Source of the DNA: Paenibacillus oralis
GTDB taxonomy: Bacteria > Bacillota > Bacilli > Paenibacillales > Paenibacillaceae
DNA: 64,000 nucleotides
Direction of reading: 5' to 3'
Assembly (NCBI RefSeq): GCF_003863965.1
Contig: NZ_RRCN01000001.1
Coordinates: 3,988,304 to 4,052,303 of the forward strand
The position numbers and the translations under genes were made by a program. Below are positions 44,322-52,866 of this stretch, piece by piece (the first letter of the stretch is position 1; the number at the start of each line of letters is the position of its first letter). Below the pieces are notes generated by a model, which searched no databases, was not told the origin of the DNA, and saw nothing but the letters and a program-made list of their open reading frames with translations.

Positions 44322-46758
44322 ATTTGTTAATGGAAAATTTATGAATGCTTCGCTTCCGGCTGAAGAACGTGCGGATGACTTATTAAAAAGAATGAGCATT
44401 GAAGAAAAAATGGGCCAAATTGTCGGCTATATGCCAGATAAAGGGTCGATTGAAAAGCTGGAGCAGGACTTTCCTCAGGGCGCAGGGGAAGTCGTCATGT
44501 TATTCGCGGGCGGATTGGAGAACAAGGAGTCCGTAGTTGAAAAGGTTACACATATTCAGAATAAAATTATGGAATTAAGCGATCACAACATTCCTGCTAT
44601 TTTTCATGTGGAGACATTAACAGGGGCCATGCTTCCTGAAGCAACAAGCTTCCCCACGGGAATCGGACAAGCCTCCACCTGGAACCCTGGGCTACAGAAG
44701 GAACTGGCCGGCATTATTCGCAATCAGGCCCGGGCCGTCGGCGTTTCGCATGCGTTCGCCCCGGTGTTGGATCTTAACCGCGATCCCCGCTTTGGACGTC
44801 AAGGCGAAACGTATGGAGAAGATCCGGCATTGGCGGCGGCAATGGGAACGGCTTATGTGTCGGGTTTGCAAAACGATGGCGACCTCAAAGAAGGGATGTT
44901 GGCGTGCGCCAAACATTTTATCGGCTACCATATGACCCAGGGAGGCATTCATGCTGCGTCAACGCCGGTTCCGCCAAGAATGCTCCGGGAGGTATATGCG
45001 AAGCCATTCCAGGCGGTCATAACGCTTGCGGACATGAAATCGATCATGAATACGTACAGCTCCATCGATGGCGAGCCTGTAGCCGGTTCCCGAAAGTACC
45101 TCACCGAATTTCTGCGCGGGGAAATGGGCTTTGACGGCTTGATCGTATCCGACTACGTCTCCATCTCGGAGATTCATTCGAGGCATAGGGTTGCCGAGAC
45201 CTTAACGGATGCCGGTGAATTGTCTTTGAAGGCCGGCATGGAAGTGGAATTGCCTGCGAAAGACTGCTATAACGACGAGTTAATGCAGCGTATTCAAGAC
45301 GGAAAGATCTCCATAGAGATTCTCGATCAAGCTGTCCGCCGCGTGTTGATCGCGAAGTTTGAATTGGGCTTGTTCGAGAATCCTTATCCAATGCCGAGCG
45401 CTGCCGTGGAACGGATTTATGCAGATCCCAATAATGAAGCAACCAGCTTGGAAGCAGCGCGTCAATCGATCGTTCTGCTGAAGAATAATGGCCTGCTTCC
45501 ATTGCAAAGGAACGCGCAGAAGAAAATCGCCGTTATCGGCCACCATGCGGCATCCACGAGATCATTGTTCGGCGGCTATTCGTATACGAGCTTGTTCGAT
45601 GCCATGCACAATGTCGGGAACACGATGGCGGGCGTGGACTTTGAGAAAATTTCAAATTTGAACGCGAGCGAGTTCGGTGTGGCTAAGGATCACTACACGT
45701 ATCCCGGAAGTATTGTGCAGGTCGAAAGCCCAAAAACGGAGGAACTAATAAGAAAGCATTATCCGACATGTAATCATCTGCTCGAGCAAATCATTCTGGA
45801 ATGTCCGGATGCCGAAGTGACTTACGCCTATGGTTACGCCTATGCCGGGAACGATACGTCCATGCATGATGAGGCATTGGCGGTGGCAGCAGCAGCGGAT
45901 GTGGTCATCCTTACTCTGGGCGGGAAGCATGGCTGGGGCATGTTCAGCACAACGGGCGAAGGGATCGATACGACGAATATTGGGCTTCCGGAATGCCAGG
46001 AAAGCTTCATCCGTAAGTTGGCGGCTTTGCAGAAGCCGACGGTCGCGGTTCATTTTGACGGCAGACCGATATCGAGCGACATGGCAGACGAGCACATCGA
46101 CGCTATTCTCGAAGCCTGGAATCCGGGACAATACGGGGCGAAAGCCGTGACGGATATTTTATTCGGCGATTATAATCCGGCCGGAAGATTGCCCGTTTCG
46201 ATTGCTTACAACGCCGGACAAGTGCCTCTTTTCTATAATCACGACCAAGGTTCAAGCTACCATGTCGGCACAATGAACGATTATACGAGTTATCTGGATT
46301 GCCCTCGCGAGCCTCGTTATTATTTTGGACATGGCTTATCGTACACTTCCTTCCGATATTCGAACATGACGGTCAGCAAGGAAGCGTATGAGCCTGCTGA
46401 ACAAGTTATCGTCACGATCGACGTCACGAATACGGGAGAGGTATTCGGCGAGGAAGTCGTTCAGCTCTACATTCGCGACAAATATGCGAGTGTCGTACGC
46501 CCCGTGCAAGAACTGGCCGGTTTCGTTAGAGTTCCGTTGAAACCAAACGAGACGAGAACGGTTCAATTCCGTATGGATCCGAGTCAATTTGCTTTCCTGG
46601 ATACCAACATGACGTGGAAAATCGAAGCAGGTGAAATCGAGGTTATGGTTGGGGCTTCTTCCCATGACATCCGGGCGAAAGGCTCTTTCCGGATTTGCTC
46701 CGACTTGTTCATTGACGGAAAAACAAGAGGTTTTTACGCGGATGTGGAGGTGTCATAG
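44314..46758 (+). CDS. GH3 glycosidase (third, divergent type)
   Basis: An 814-residue family 3 enzyme different in type from the two earlier GH3 genes. The barrel contains FAPVLDLNRDPRFGRQGETY, KHFIGYHMTQGG and the nucleophile Asp280 in LIVSDYVSISE; the second domain begins IVLLKNNGLLPL and a fibronectin-like domain ends the protein ([16 protein letters not shown]). This form is common among beta-xylosidases and broad beta-glucosidases. No signal peptide. ATG 44314 is used; TTG 44305 is an alternative. It overlaps the GH43 gene. A fragment of a paralog lies at 63881-64000. Confidence 0.93.
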   Translation: MNKFVNGKFMNASLPAEERADDLLKRMSIEEKMGQIVGYMPDKGSIEKLEQDFPQGAGEVVMLFAGGLENKESVVEKVTHIQNKIMELSDHNIPAIFHVETLTGAMLPEATSFPTGIGQASTWNPGLQKELAGIIRNQARAVGVSHAFAPVLDLNRDPRFGRQGETYGEDPALAAAMGTAYVSGLQNDGDLKEGMLACAKHFIGYHMTQGGIHAASTPVPPRMLREVYAKPFQAVITLADMKSIMNTYSSIDGEPVAGSRKYLTEFLRGEMGFDGLIVSDYVSISEIHSRHRVAETLTDAGELSLKAGMEVELPAKDCYNDELMQRIQDGKISIEILDQAVRRVLIAKFELGLFENPYPMPSAAVERIYADPNNEATSLEAARQSIVLLKNNGLLPLQRNAQKKIAVIGHHAASTRSLFGGYSYTSLFDAMHNVGNTMAGVDFEKISNLNASEFGVAKDHYTYPGSIVQVESPKTEELIRKHYPTCNHLLEQIILECPDAEVTYAYGYAYAGNDTSMHDEALAVAAAADVVILTLGGKHGWGMFSTTGEGIDTTNIGLPECQESFIRKLAALQKPTVAVHFDGRPISSDMADEHIDAILEAWNPGQYGAKAVTDILFGDYNPAGRLPVSIAYNAGQVPLFYNHDQGSSYHVGTMNDYTSYLDCPREPRYYFGHGLSYTSFRYSNMTVSKEAYEPAEQVIVTIDVTNTGEVFGEEVVQLYIRDKYASVVRPVQELAGFVRVPLKPNETRTVQFRMDPSQFAFLDTNMTWKIEAGEIEVMVGASSHDIRAKGSFRICSDLFIDGKTRGFYADVEVS

Positions 46759-46781
46759 CGACAAGCATGCCGGTTTCCAGT

Positions 46782-46816
46782 ACAAGCAGGTCGACCTTGT
46801 AGGTTGACCTGCTTGT
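46782..46816. terminator. Long hairpin after the GH3 gene
   Basis: ACAAGCAGGTCGACC pairs with GGTTGACCTGCTTGT (15 bp with one G-U) around TTGTA, closing the second importer operon. The T tail is weak. Confidence 0.65.
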
Positions 46817-46913
46817 TGTCCAAAGATGTAAGATACCCGGTTTGTTGTTTTTAATTGGTTACCTTATAATGAAGGTGAATTTGTTTCGGAAACAAGGTTA
46901 CCGGGAGGACACC

Positions 46914-48209
46914 ATGAATTTATCAAAAGTGAGAATTGCGATTTTCGTTTGCTTGATGTTGCTATTATGCGCATGTGCCGGCAAACCGCCAAATTCATCG
47001 GAACTTACGGACAAACCCGTACCGGAAAGTGGTAGCCCGATTGAACAAAGAATAAAATTGACGCTAATGATAGCCAGCACGGAAGACACAAACGCCAAAC
47101 TTGAAGAAGAATTGGTGTCAAAGCACTTTGCAGATAAATATGATATTACCTTTAAAATATGGGAAGCGGCCCATGCGGAGAGAGAAATCAAAACGTCTGT
47201 CGCTTCAGGAGAAGCGCTTGATCTTGTGATGTATTGGCCTGGCGAAATGAAAAATTTGGTTAACGGAAATTTGGCATTGGATCTCACTCCCTACCTTGAA
47301 GCTAATAACGGTGAATGGAAAAGCTCCTTCCTCGACGGGGCATTGAATACCGGAACCTACAATGGAAAGGTATATGCGGTGCCGAATACCCCGGTCTATC
47401 CGGTACTGGAAGTGAATAAAGACATTCTTGATCAAGTGGGAGTGGATCTTCCGGATGGCCCTATTAGCTGGGATGAATTTAAGAATATACTGTCAATCAT
47501 TAAGGAAAAGGCGGGGATCGCCCCTCTGGGACTGCAAAAAGATTGGGCTTCTTGGACGGTAAGAGAGCTGTTCTACTCGGTTTGGCCGGATGAGCAAAAA
47601 TTACTTGCATGGTCTAAAGGCCAAATTCCTTTTACCGATCCAACGATTGTGAACGTATTTAATGAAGTAAAGGAATTGTACGATAAAGAGTATGTGTATC
47701 CGGGCAAAGGGGCTTTGACGACGACTTTGGATCAAGTCAATACCGCTTTTCAAAGCGGCAGGATAGCCATTAAGGCAGACCTCAACAGCCTTGCCAAACA
47801 ATCCATCAAAGGCTCCGGATTAAGGAATATTGAAATTATAAGCTGGCCTCATATGGGAACTCGGACAAAAGTGTTGGGCGGTTATAACGGCTATATGATT
47901 CCAATCAATGCCAAGCATCCGGAAGCATCGGTCGAAGTCCTCAAGTATTTGACGAGCGCTGAAGTGCTTCAACATCGGGTGAACAGCGGTGTACCAGTCA
48001 TGGTAAAAGGTGTGACAGTGGATGATCCCAATTTCGCTGAATATTCCAAAGACATTGGAAAAATCTATAAAGAGCAAGAAATATTGTCGCTCTCACCATC
48101 AATAGCTGATTACATGGGTAATAACATGCCGGCAAACTTTTTATTTTATGGAATGGATTCTTTGAAAGAGTTGGACCAGCTTAGACAAGAGGCTATCCAG
48201 CATGACTGA
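46914..48209 (+). CDS. Sugar-binding lipoprotein without permeases
   Basis: A 431-residue family 1 solute-binding lipoprotein. The lipobox is LCAC (Cys21). The body has typical features such as GKVYAVPNTPVYPVLEVNKD and GGYNGYMIPINAKHPEASVE. ATG 46914 follows GGGAGGACACC; an upstream frame to 46842 has no ribosome site. It is followed not by permeases but by a 168-bp inverted-repeat element and a kinase/regulator pair. It may pass sugars to another importer or act as the external sensor of that kinase. Confidence 0.9.
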   Translation: MNLSKVRIAIFVCLMLLLCACAGKPPNSSELTDKPVPESGSPIEQRIKLTLMIASTEDTNAKLEEELVSKHFADKYDITFKIWEAAHAEREIKTSVASGEALDLVMYWPGEMKNLVNGNLALDLTPYLEANNGEWKSSFLDGALNTGTYNGKVYAVPNTPVYPVLEVNKDILDQVGVDLPDGPISWDEFKNILSIIKEKAGIAPLGLQKDWASWTVRELFYSVWPDEQKLLAWSKGQIPFTDPTIVNVFNEVKELYDKEYVYPGKGALTTTLDQVNTAFQSGRIAIKADLNSLAKQSIKGSGLRNIEIISWPHMGTRTKVLGGYNGYMIPINAKHPEASVEVLKYLTSAEVLQHRVNSGVPVMVKGVTVDDPNFAEYSKDIGKIYKEQEILSLSPSIADYMGNNMPANFLFYGMDSLKELDQLRQEAIQHD

Positions 48210-48217
48210 TAGAGGAT

Positions 48218-48385
48218 GTTCAAAAAGTCAACTTTTGATCGCGAAGCAGGTCAGGAAGTGGTCTCGACGTCGAATCTTGAATCAGCCGGGCCTTCCGGTG
48301 CTCACGTACCCAAAACGTACGCTCCGCTCCTGACGTCCCTAGCTTCATCCAACCTTCTCGGCGCTGAAAACTCGACTTTTTGAAC
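48218..48385. repeat. 168-bp MITE-like element with terminal inverted repeats
   Basis: The ends GTTCAAAAAGTCAACTTTT (from 48218) and AAAACTCGACTTTTTGAAC (to 48385) are inverted repeats with one or two mismatches. The interior is GC-rich, contains several smaller inverted repeats (for example ACGTACC...AACGTACG) and has no open frame of note. It has the form of a non-autonomous miniature element or a dispersed intergenic repeat. It lies between the lipoprotein and the histidine kinase. No second copy was seen in this window. Confidence 0.7.
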
Positions 48386-48406
48386 ACGCACTAATGACAT
48401 TGGAGC

Positions 48407-50125
48407 GTGGTAAGTATCATCAAGTTTAAGGACTTATCATTGAAGTTGAAACTGTACTCCTGCATCATGATATTTATTATCCTGCCCTTAATTTTGGTGG
48501 GATTATATTTGAATTATCAATTCGCCAGCTTAACGCAAAAAAGAACCTATGATACAGTACTCGAGACTTTAAAGCAAACCCGCCAAAACTTTGAATCCAT
48601 CGTGGCAGATACGAACGATAAATCAAAGCGAATATTGTCCAACGAACTTATTCAAGATTTCGCTAGCGGAAAATACAATAAATTAACGGATTACGACAAA
48701 ATTTATTGGAACGTAAACAATTGGCTGGATGATATACTGGGTTCCCAAAAATACTATAAGTCAATAAGCTTATATTCAAGCCAAGAGCTTGTCTTCCAAA
48801 AAGGGATGCAGGTCCCGGAGATGGATCCAGCCGTGAGGGAACGCGCTATGAATCTTCAAGGAAGAGCCTTTTGGGTTACCGCGCCCGGAGAAATTGCATA
48901 TTACAGAGGGATCATGGATCTGAACATGTATGGAAGAATGATCGGGATCGAAAGATTCAATTTGGATGAAGAAAACCTGTATCGGATATTCAGCAATCTG
49001 CAGTCTAATGCCGGCGCTCAAATTTTTCTATTGGATTCTAAGGGGCTTGTCTTATCTTCTACAGAAAGAATTTTGGTCGGAAGCAAACTGGATCATGTGG
49101 CGAGTATTCAAGAAATTTTTAATACAAATGAAGGCTACCTAGAAACGACAATCGATGATGACAAAAAAGTTGCTTTTTATTATACGATCGAGGAACCTGA
49201 TTGGAAATTAGTGCAAATCATTCCCGAAAAATCGTTTTCTACGTTAAGGAGAACGATTAATTTAATTTTACTTATCGCAATCCTGCTGTGTCTTTTTTTT
49301 GGCGTACTGTTCTCTTTTGTACAGCACAAATATTTACTTAAACCTTTGCAGCTATTGCGGAGAGAAATGATGAAGCTGAAAAGCGGAAATTTCAATATTG
49401 CTTTGACGATTGATTCCAAAGATGAAATTGGTGACATAAGTAATGGTTTCTTACGGATGGTTCATCAACTGAAAGAAACGATAAATGACGTATATGTTGG
49501 AAGAATTAAACAGAGAGAGGCAGAAATCAAGGCATTGGAAGCGCAAATCAACCCTCATTTCTTATACAACACGCTAGACTCGATCCATTGGCTTGCCTTA
49601 AAGCAGAAAAATTATGATGTAAGCGAGCAGATCGAAGCGCTTGCGGAATTATTCAAGCATGTTCTCAATAAGGGAGAGCCTTCTGTCACGATTCGTCAAG
49701 AAGTCGATTTTTTAGAAAATTACATGCTGATTCAGAAACGAAAATACGGTCAAAGGATCAAGCTCCGTATCCATGCGGATCCTGCTCTGATGAATTATAA
49801 AATGCCTAAATTAGTTTTGCAGCCTTTAGTGGAGAACGCGATCGTGCATGGGCTGGAACAGGTTATTGATGGGGGTGTAATAGAAGTTAGTATAACAAGA
49901 GCGGAGCAGGGAATTCGTTTCATCGTTACCGATAATGGCCTGGGGACGGATGAAACCAAAATTCATCAAATGATGACCCGAGAAGGAGAAACGAAAAACG
50001 TATTTGCCTTAAAAAACATCGATGATCGGATCAAGATCAGTTACGGACCGGAATATGGCCTTCATTTCACCAGCAAGCACGGGGGCGGCACTAGAGTTGA
50101 AGTGTACATTCCTCTTATTGAATAA
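48407..50125 (+). CDS. YesM-like sensor histidine kinase
   Basis: A 572-residue membrane sensor kinase. Membrane segments lie at about residues 15-35 and 290-310; between them is an extracellular sensor with a dCache-like C-terminal part (EPDWKLVQIIPEKSF). HAMP, then His_kinase with EAQINPHFLYNTLDSIHW (His384) and an ATPase domain with NAIVHG and DNGLGT follow. The start is uncertain: GTG 48407 has GGAG only one base upstream, and TTG codons near 48440 behind AAGGAC are alternatives that would keep the first membrane segment. It is followed by its response regulator after 20 bases. Confidence 0.9.
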   Translation: MVSIIKFKDLSLKLKLYSCIMIFIILPLILVGLYLNYQFASLTQKRTYDTVLETLKQTRQNFESIVADTNDKSKRILSNELIQDFASGKYNKLTDYDKIYWNVNNWLDDILGSQKYYKSISLYSSQELVFQKGMQVPEMDPAVRERAMNLQGRAFWVTAPGEIAYYRGIMDLNMYGRMIGIERFNLDEENLYRIFSNLQSNAGAQIFLLDSKGLVLSSTERILVGSKLDHVASIQEIFNTNEGYLETTIDDDKKVAFYYTIEEPDWKLVQIIPEKSFSTLRRTINLILLIAILLCLFFGVLFSFVQHKYLLKPLQLLRREMMKLKSGNFNIALTIDSKDEIGDISNGFLRMVHQLKETINDVYVGRIKQREAEIKALEAQINPHFLYNTLDSIHWLALKQKNYDVSEQIEALAELFKHVLNKGEPSVTIRQEVDFLENYMLIQKRKYGQRIKLRIHADPALMNYKMPKLVLQPLVENAIVHGLEQVIDGGVIEVSITRAEQGIRFIVTDNGLGTDETKIHQMMTREGETKNVFALKNIDDRIKISYGPEYGLHFTSKHGGGTRVEVYIPLIE

Positions 50126-50145
50126 AGAATGGGAGGTGATTCTGA

Positions 50146-51720
50146 ATGAAGCTGTTAATTGTGGATGATGATGATCAGATCAGAACAGGCATAGAGCAGG
50201 GAATCGACTGGCATGCCTTGGATATCGAGATAGTGATTACGGCTTCCAATGGAGTTGAGGCCCTTCAAAAATTTACGGAAATGTTGCCGGAGATCGTGCT
50301 GACGGATGTGAGAATGCCCGGAATGGACGGACTTACGCTTCTGAAGCAAATTAAGAGGATTAGACCGCAAACCAAGGTGATCATCCTAAGCGGATATAAC
50401 GATTTTGAATACCTCAAGACAGCCATTCAGCTAGATGCTGTAGATTATGAAATGAAGCCTATTCGGGCACGGAGTCTAGTCGCATTGATCAAGAGGGTCA
50501 AAGAGGAGATTATCCGGGAACAAATGACGGAACAAGAGTTTAATAAATATCTCGAGTCCTATAAAGCCAGTTTCAGGTCTGAACTGCTTGCGGGCAATAT
50601 AACGGACCGCTTGATCATTCTGGAAGGTTTGCAGCAACATTATGGGGTTGACGCAGCGGGGGGGCTTATTTGTGTAGCCGCTCGGATTGACGAAGACTGG
50701 AATACGAATATCGAAACAGTGACAGCCGCAGCGGAGATGCTCTGCCATCTCTTTGAATCGAGTGAACTGACTGAAAAAGGAATCTGCTTGAGATCTAAAG
50801 AAGGCAGCCTTGTATTTTTGCTCAAATCTGAGACGCCGTCCTTTTTGTACTCTCGGCAATGGGTAAGTGAATTGTTGAATCAGTTGCGTGCTTGGAACCG
50901 TGAATTGCAATCCCAGGGCAAGCTTTCATTTTCGGCTGGAATAAGCAGTTACGGCAATGTGTCGGAATTTGTGGAGATGTATAACGAAGCTAATCAAGCT
51001 TTATCTTTAAGGCTGTACGAAGGCAAGGGTTCTATACATGTTAAAGATGAAACGATGGAATTCGCAGATGAACCGATAACCGGTTTGCTGGATCATGCGA
51101 AATTTAAAGCACAGTTGCTTCAGGGGGATTTGGCTCCCCTGGTTGATGTGGTTCAAAATGAATTTGAACAGCTTAAGCTGGAACGTAAATATAGCAGAAA
51201 GAGCATCGCCACGTATACAAAGAACTTGCTTCAGTTTTTTATGGTCATCATAAGAAACGCTCCAAGCGATGTAGTCGAATATATCTATAAAAAAATAGCC
51301 GTGATCGACGAAAGGTCGGAGGCTTTGGCGATGGATGATTTTAAGAAGATCGTTGTGTCCACGTTTGAGAAGATGAGCATGCGGTTATCGAGAGAACTAA
51401 GTCCTGTCATGACACGTGCAGATGAGTTTATTCGCAAGAACTATACACAGGAGCTTACCGTAGAGAAGCTTTCCGAGCATGTGGGAATGACGCCCAATTA
51501 TTTTAGTCATCGGTTTAAACGTGAATTTGGCGTTTCCTTTAAAGAATATGTAAACCGGTTAAGGATTGCTAAGGCGAAAGAGCTGATCATCCATACCAAT
51601 GAACTTTTGTACGTCATCGGTGAGAAAGTTGGTTTTTCGGATTACATGTATTTTACCCAGGTATTTAAAAAAATGGAGGGTTGTTCGCCAGTGGTATTGA
51701 GGAAACAACCGAAACATTAA
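50146..51720 (+). CDS. YesN-like response regulator with AraC DNA-binding domain
   Basis: A 524-residue response regulator. The receiver has VDDDD, phospho-acceptor Asp54 in VLTDVRMP and Lys in EMKPI. The C-terminal AraC domain (about 420-520) has LSEHVGMTPNYFSHRFKREF and LYVIGEKVGFSDYMYFTQVF. GGGAGGTGA precedes the ATG. Likely targets are the lipoprotein at 46914 and the importer operon at 39756. A weak 6-bp hairpin (51745-51762) follows the stop and is the only terminator candidate. Confidence 0.93.
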   Translation: MKLLIVDDDDQIRTGIEQGIDWHALDIEIVITASNGVEALQKFTEMLPEIVLTDVRMPGMDGLTLLKQIKRIRPQTKVIILSGYNDFEYLKTAIQLDAVDYEMKPIRARSLVALIKRVKEEIIREQMTEQEFNKYLESYKASFRSELLAGNITDRLIILEGLQQHYGVDAAGGLICVAARIDEDWNTNIETVTAAAEMLCHLFESSELTEKGICLRSKEGSLVFLLKSETPSFLYSRQWVSELLNQLRAWNRELQSQGKLSFSAGISSYGNVSEFVEMYNEANQALSLRLYEGKGSIHVKDETMEFADEPITGLLDHAKFKAQLLQGDLAPLVDVVQNEFEQLKLERKYSRKSIATYTKNLLQFFMVIIRNAPSDVVEYIYKKIAVIDERSEALAMDDFKKIVVSTFEKMSMRLSRELSPVMTRADEFIRKNYTQELTVEKLSEHVGMTPNYFSHRFKREFGVSFKEYVNRLRIAKAKELIIHTNELLYVIGEKVGFSDYMYFTQVFKKMEGCSPVVLRKQPKH

Positions 51721-51800
51721 ATTGCTGAAGTGCCGCCTTGCTCTCTTTCAAAAAAATGAAAGCGCGATCATCCAGCTCTAATCGATTTTAGGCTGATGGT

Positions 51801-52676
51801 TTAACCTTGCGAAAACATCTTACGATATTGTTTCGGGGTGGTGCCGATTTTTTTCTTAAACAACCGGTGAAAAAATTTCAAGTCGGCATATCCGACTGCG
51901 GCGGCAATCTCCCCCACGCTGCTGCGGCCTCCGGTCAGCAATCGGCACGCGGCGTCCATGCGGATGCTTTGCACGTAGTCGGTAAAGTTCATACCAGTTT
52001 GACGCTGGAACAGGCGGCTGAATTGCCGCGCGCTAAGATTAGCTTTGGCGGCGAGTTCACCAAGCTTAAGCTCGGTGGCGTAATTGCGGTTAATATAGGC
52101 GACGGCTTCGTCGACGGTCAGCCATTGCGGGCGGTCCCCGTTAGAAGTGCCGAGCTGCAGCCGATGCCGGTACAAGCCTGTCAATATCCGCATCACGAGG
52201 GAAGCGAGCACAGCCAAATATCCCGGCGGTTTTGCCGAGAATTCACGATACATCTCGCGGAACATGGCCTGATATTCTCCGGTGGCATCTTTCATGGATA
52301 ACCAGGGCAAGCGCTCGTCGGTAAATAATTCACAAATGTCGGCGGCCTCGGGAAATCCCGCCCGAAGTTCCGTTAAATACACCGCCGGAAACAAACAGTT
52401 GTAAACGATAAGGGGACGGTCTTTCTTCAGCGTCTTCGGCCGAAACACATGGCTGCGTCCAACCGGAATGAAAAACAGTGTCCCATGTTCCACGGGAACG
52501 GCTTCACTGTCGATATAGTGGACGCCCGCTCCTTCGCTGACGTACGTAATCTCGATAAATTCATGGGAATGCTCGGTCAACTCAAACGTTTCGAAAGCCC
52601 GGTTCACATAGATCGGCACACCCGGCTCGAAAAAGCTCTCTCCTGACATCACATAAGAGCTGCGTCTGACACTCAT
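51801..52676 (-). CDS. AraC-family regulator, divergent from the rhamnosidase
   Basis: A 291-residue regulator with an N-terminal cupin domain (TEHSHEFIEITYVSEGAGVH) and a C-terminal AraC domain (LGELAAKANLSARQFSRLFQ, VGEIAAAVGYADLKFFHRLF). ATG 52676 is preferred because GAGAGGGG lies eleven bases before it; the frame extends to ATG 52724, which has no ribosome site and whose leader would overlap the cre-like element. It is divergent from the GH78 gene and is probably its rhamnose-responsive activator. That role is inferred from position. Confidence 0.9.
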   Translation of the reverse strand: MSVRRSSYVMSGESFFEPGVPIYVNRAFETFELTEHSHEFIEITYVSEGAGVHYIDSEAVPVEHGTLFFIPVGRSHVFRPKTLKKDRPLIVYNCLFPAVYLTELRAGFPEAADICELFTDERLPWLSMKDATGEYQAMFREMYREFSAKPPGYLAVLASLVMRILTGLYRHRLQLGTSNGDRPQWLTVDEAVAYINRNYATELKLGELAAKANLSARQFSRLFQRQTGMNFTDYVQSIRMDAACRLLTGGRSSVGEIAAAVGYADLKFFHRLFKKKIGTTPKQYRKMFSQG

Positions 52677-52725
52677 GCTTTTCGCTGCCCCTCTCGCATG
52701 GTTTGTTCGGTTTGGCTCCATCATA

Positions 52726-52739
52726 CGAAACCGGTTGCA
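52726..52739 (+). promoter_or_regulatory. cre-like site in the AraC/GH78 intergenic region
   Basis: CGAAACCGGTTGCA matches the loose cre pattern TGNNANCGNNNNCA except at the first base, and AACCGGTT in its core is palindromic. It could serve CcpA or the local regulator. Confidence 0.35.
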
Positions 52740-52866
52740 AAATGTCTAGATCAACCTATAAAAATGTCAGAAACATCCCCTGATTGAGATGGCTCCGCCC
52801 CGTACAATAGACGTAATGATGCCATTGGCAAGGTAAGGGATCAATAAATAAAGAGGAGCGATACCA

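Noticed and set aside
48218..48385. CRISPR-like or rRNA/tRNA leader element
   Set aside because: There is one unit only, with terminal inverted repeats and no regularly spaced direct repeats.
51807..52301. 164-codon plus-strand frame
   Set aside because: Antisense shadow of the AraC gene at 51801-52676, without a start site or family features.
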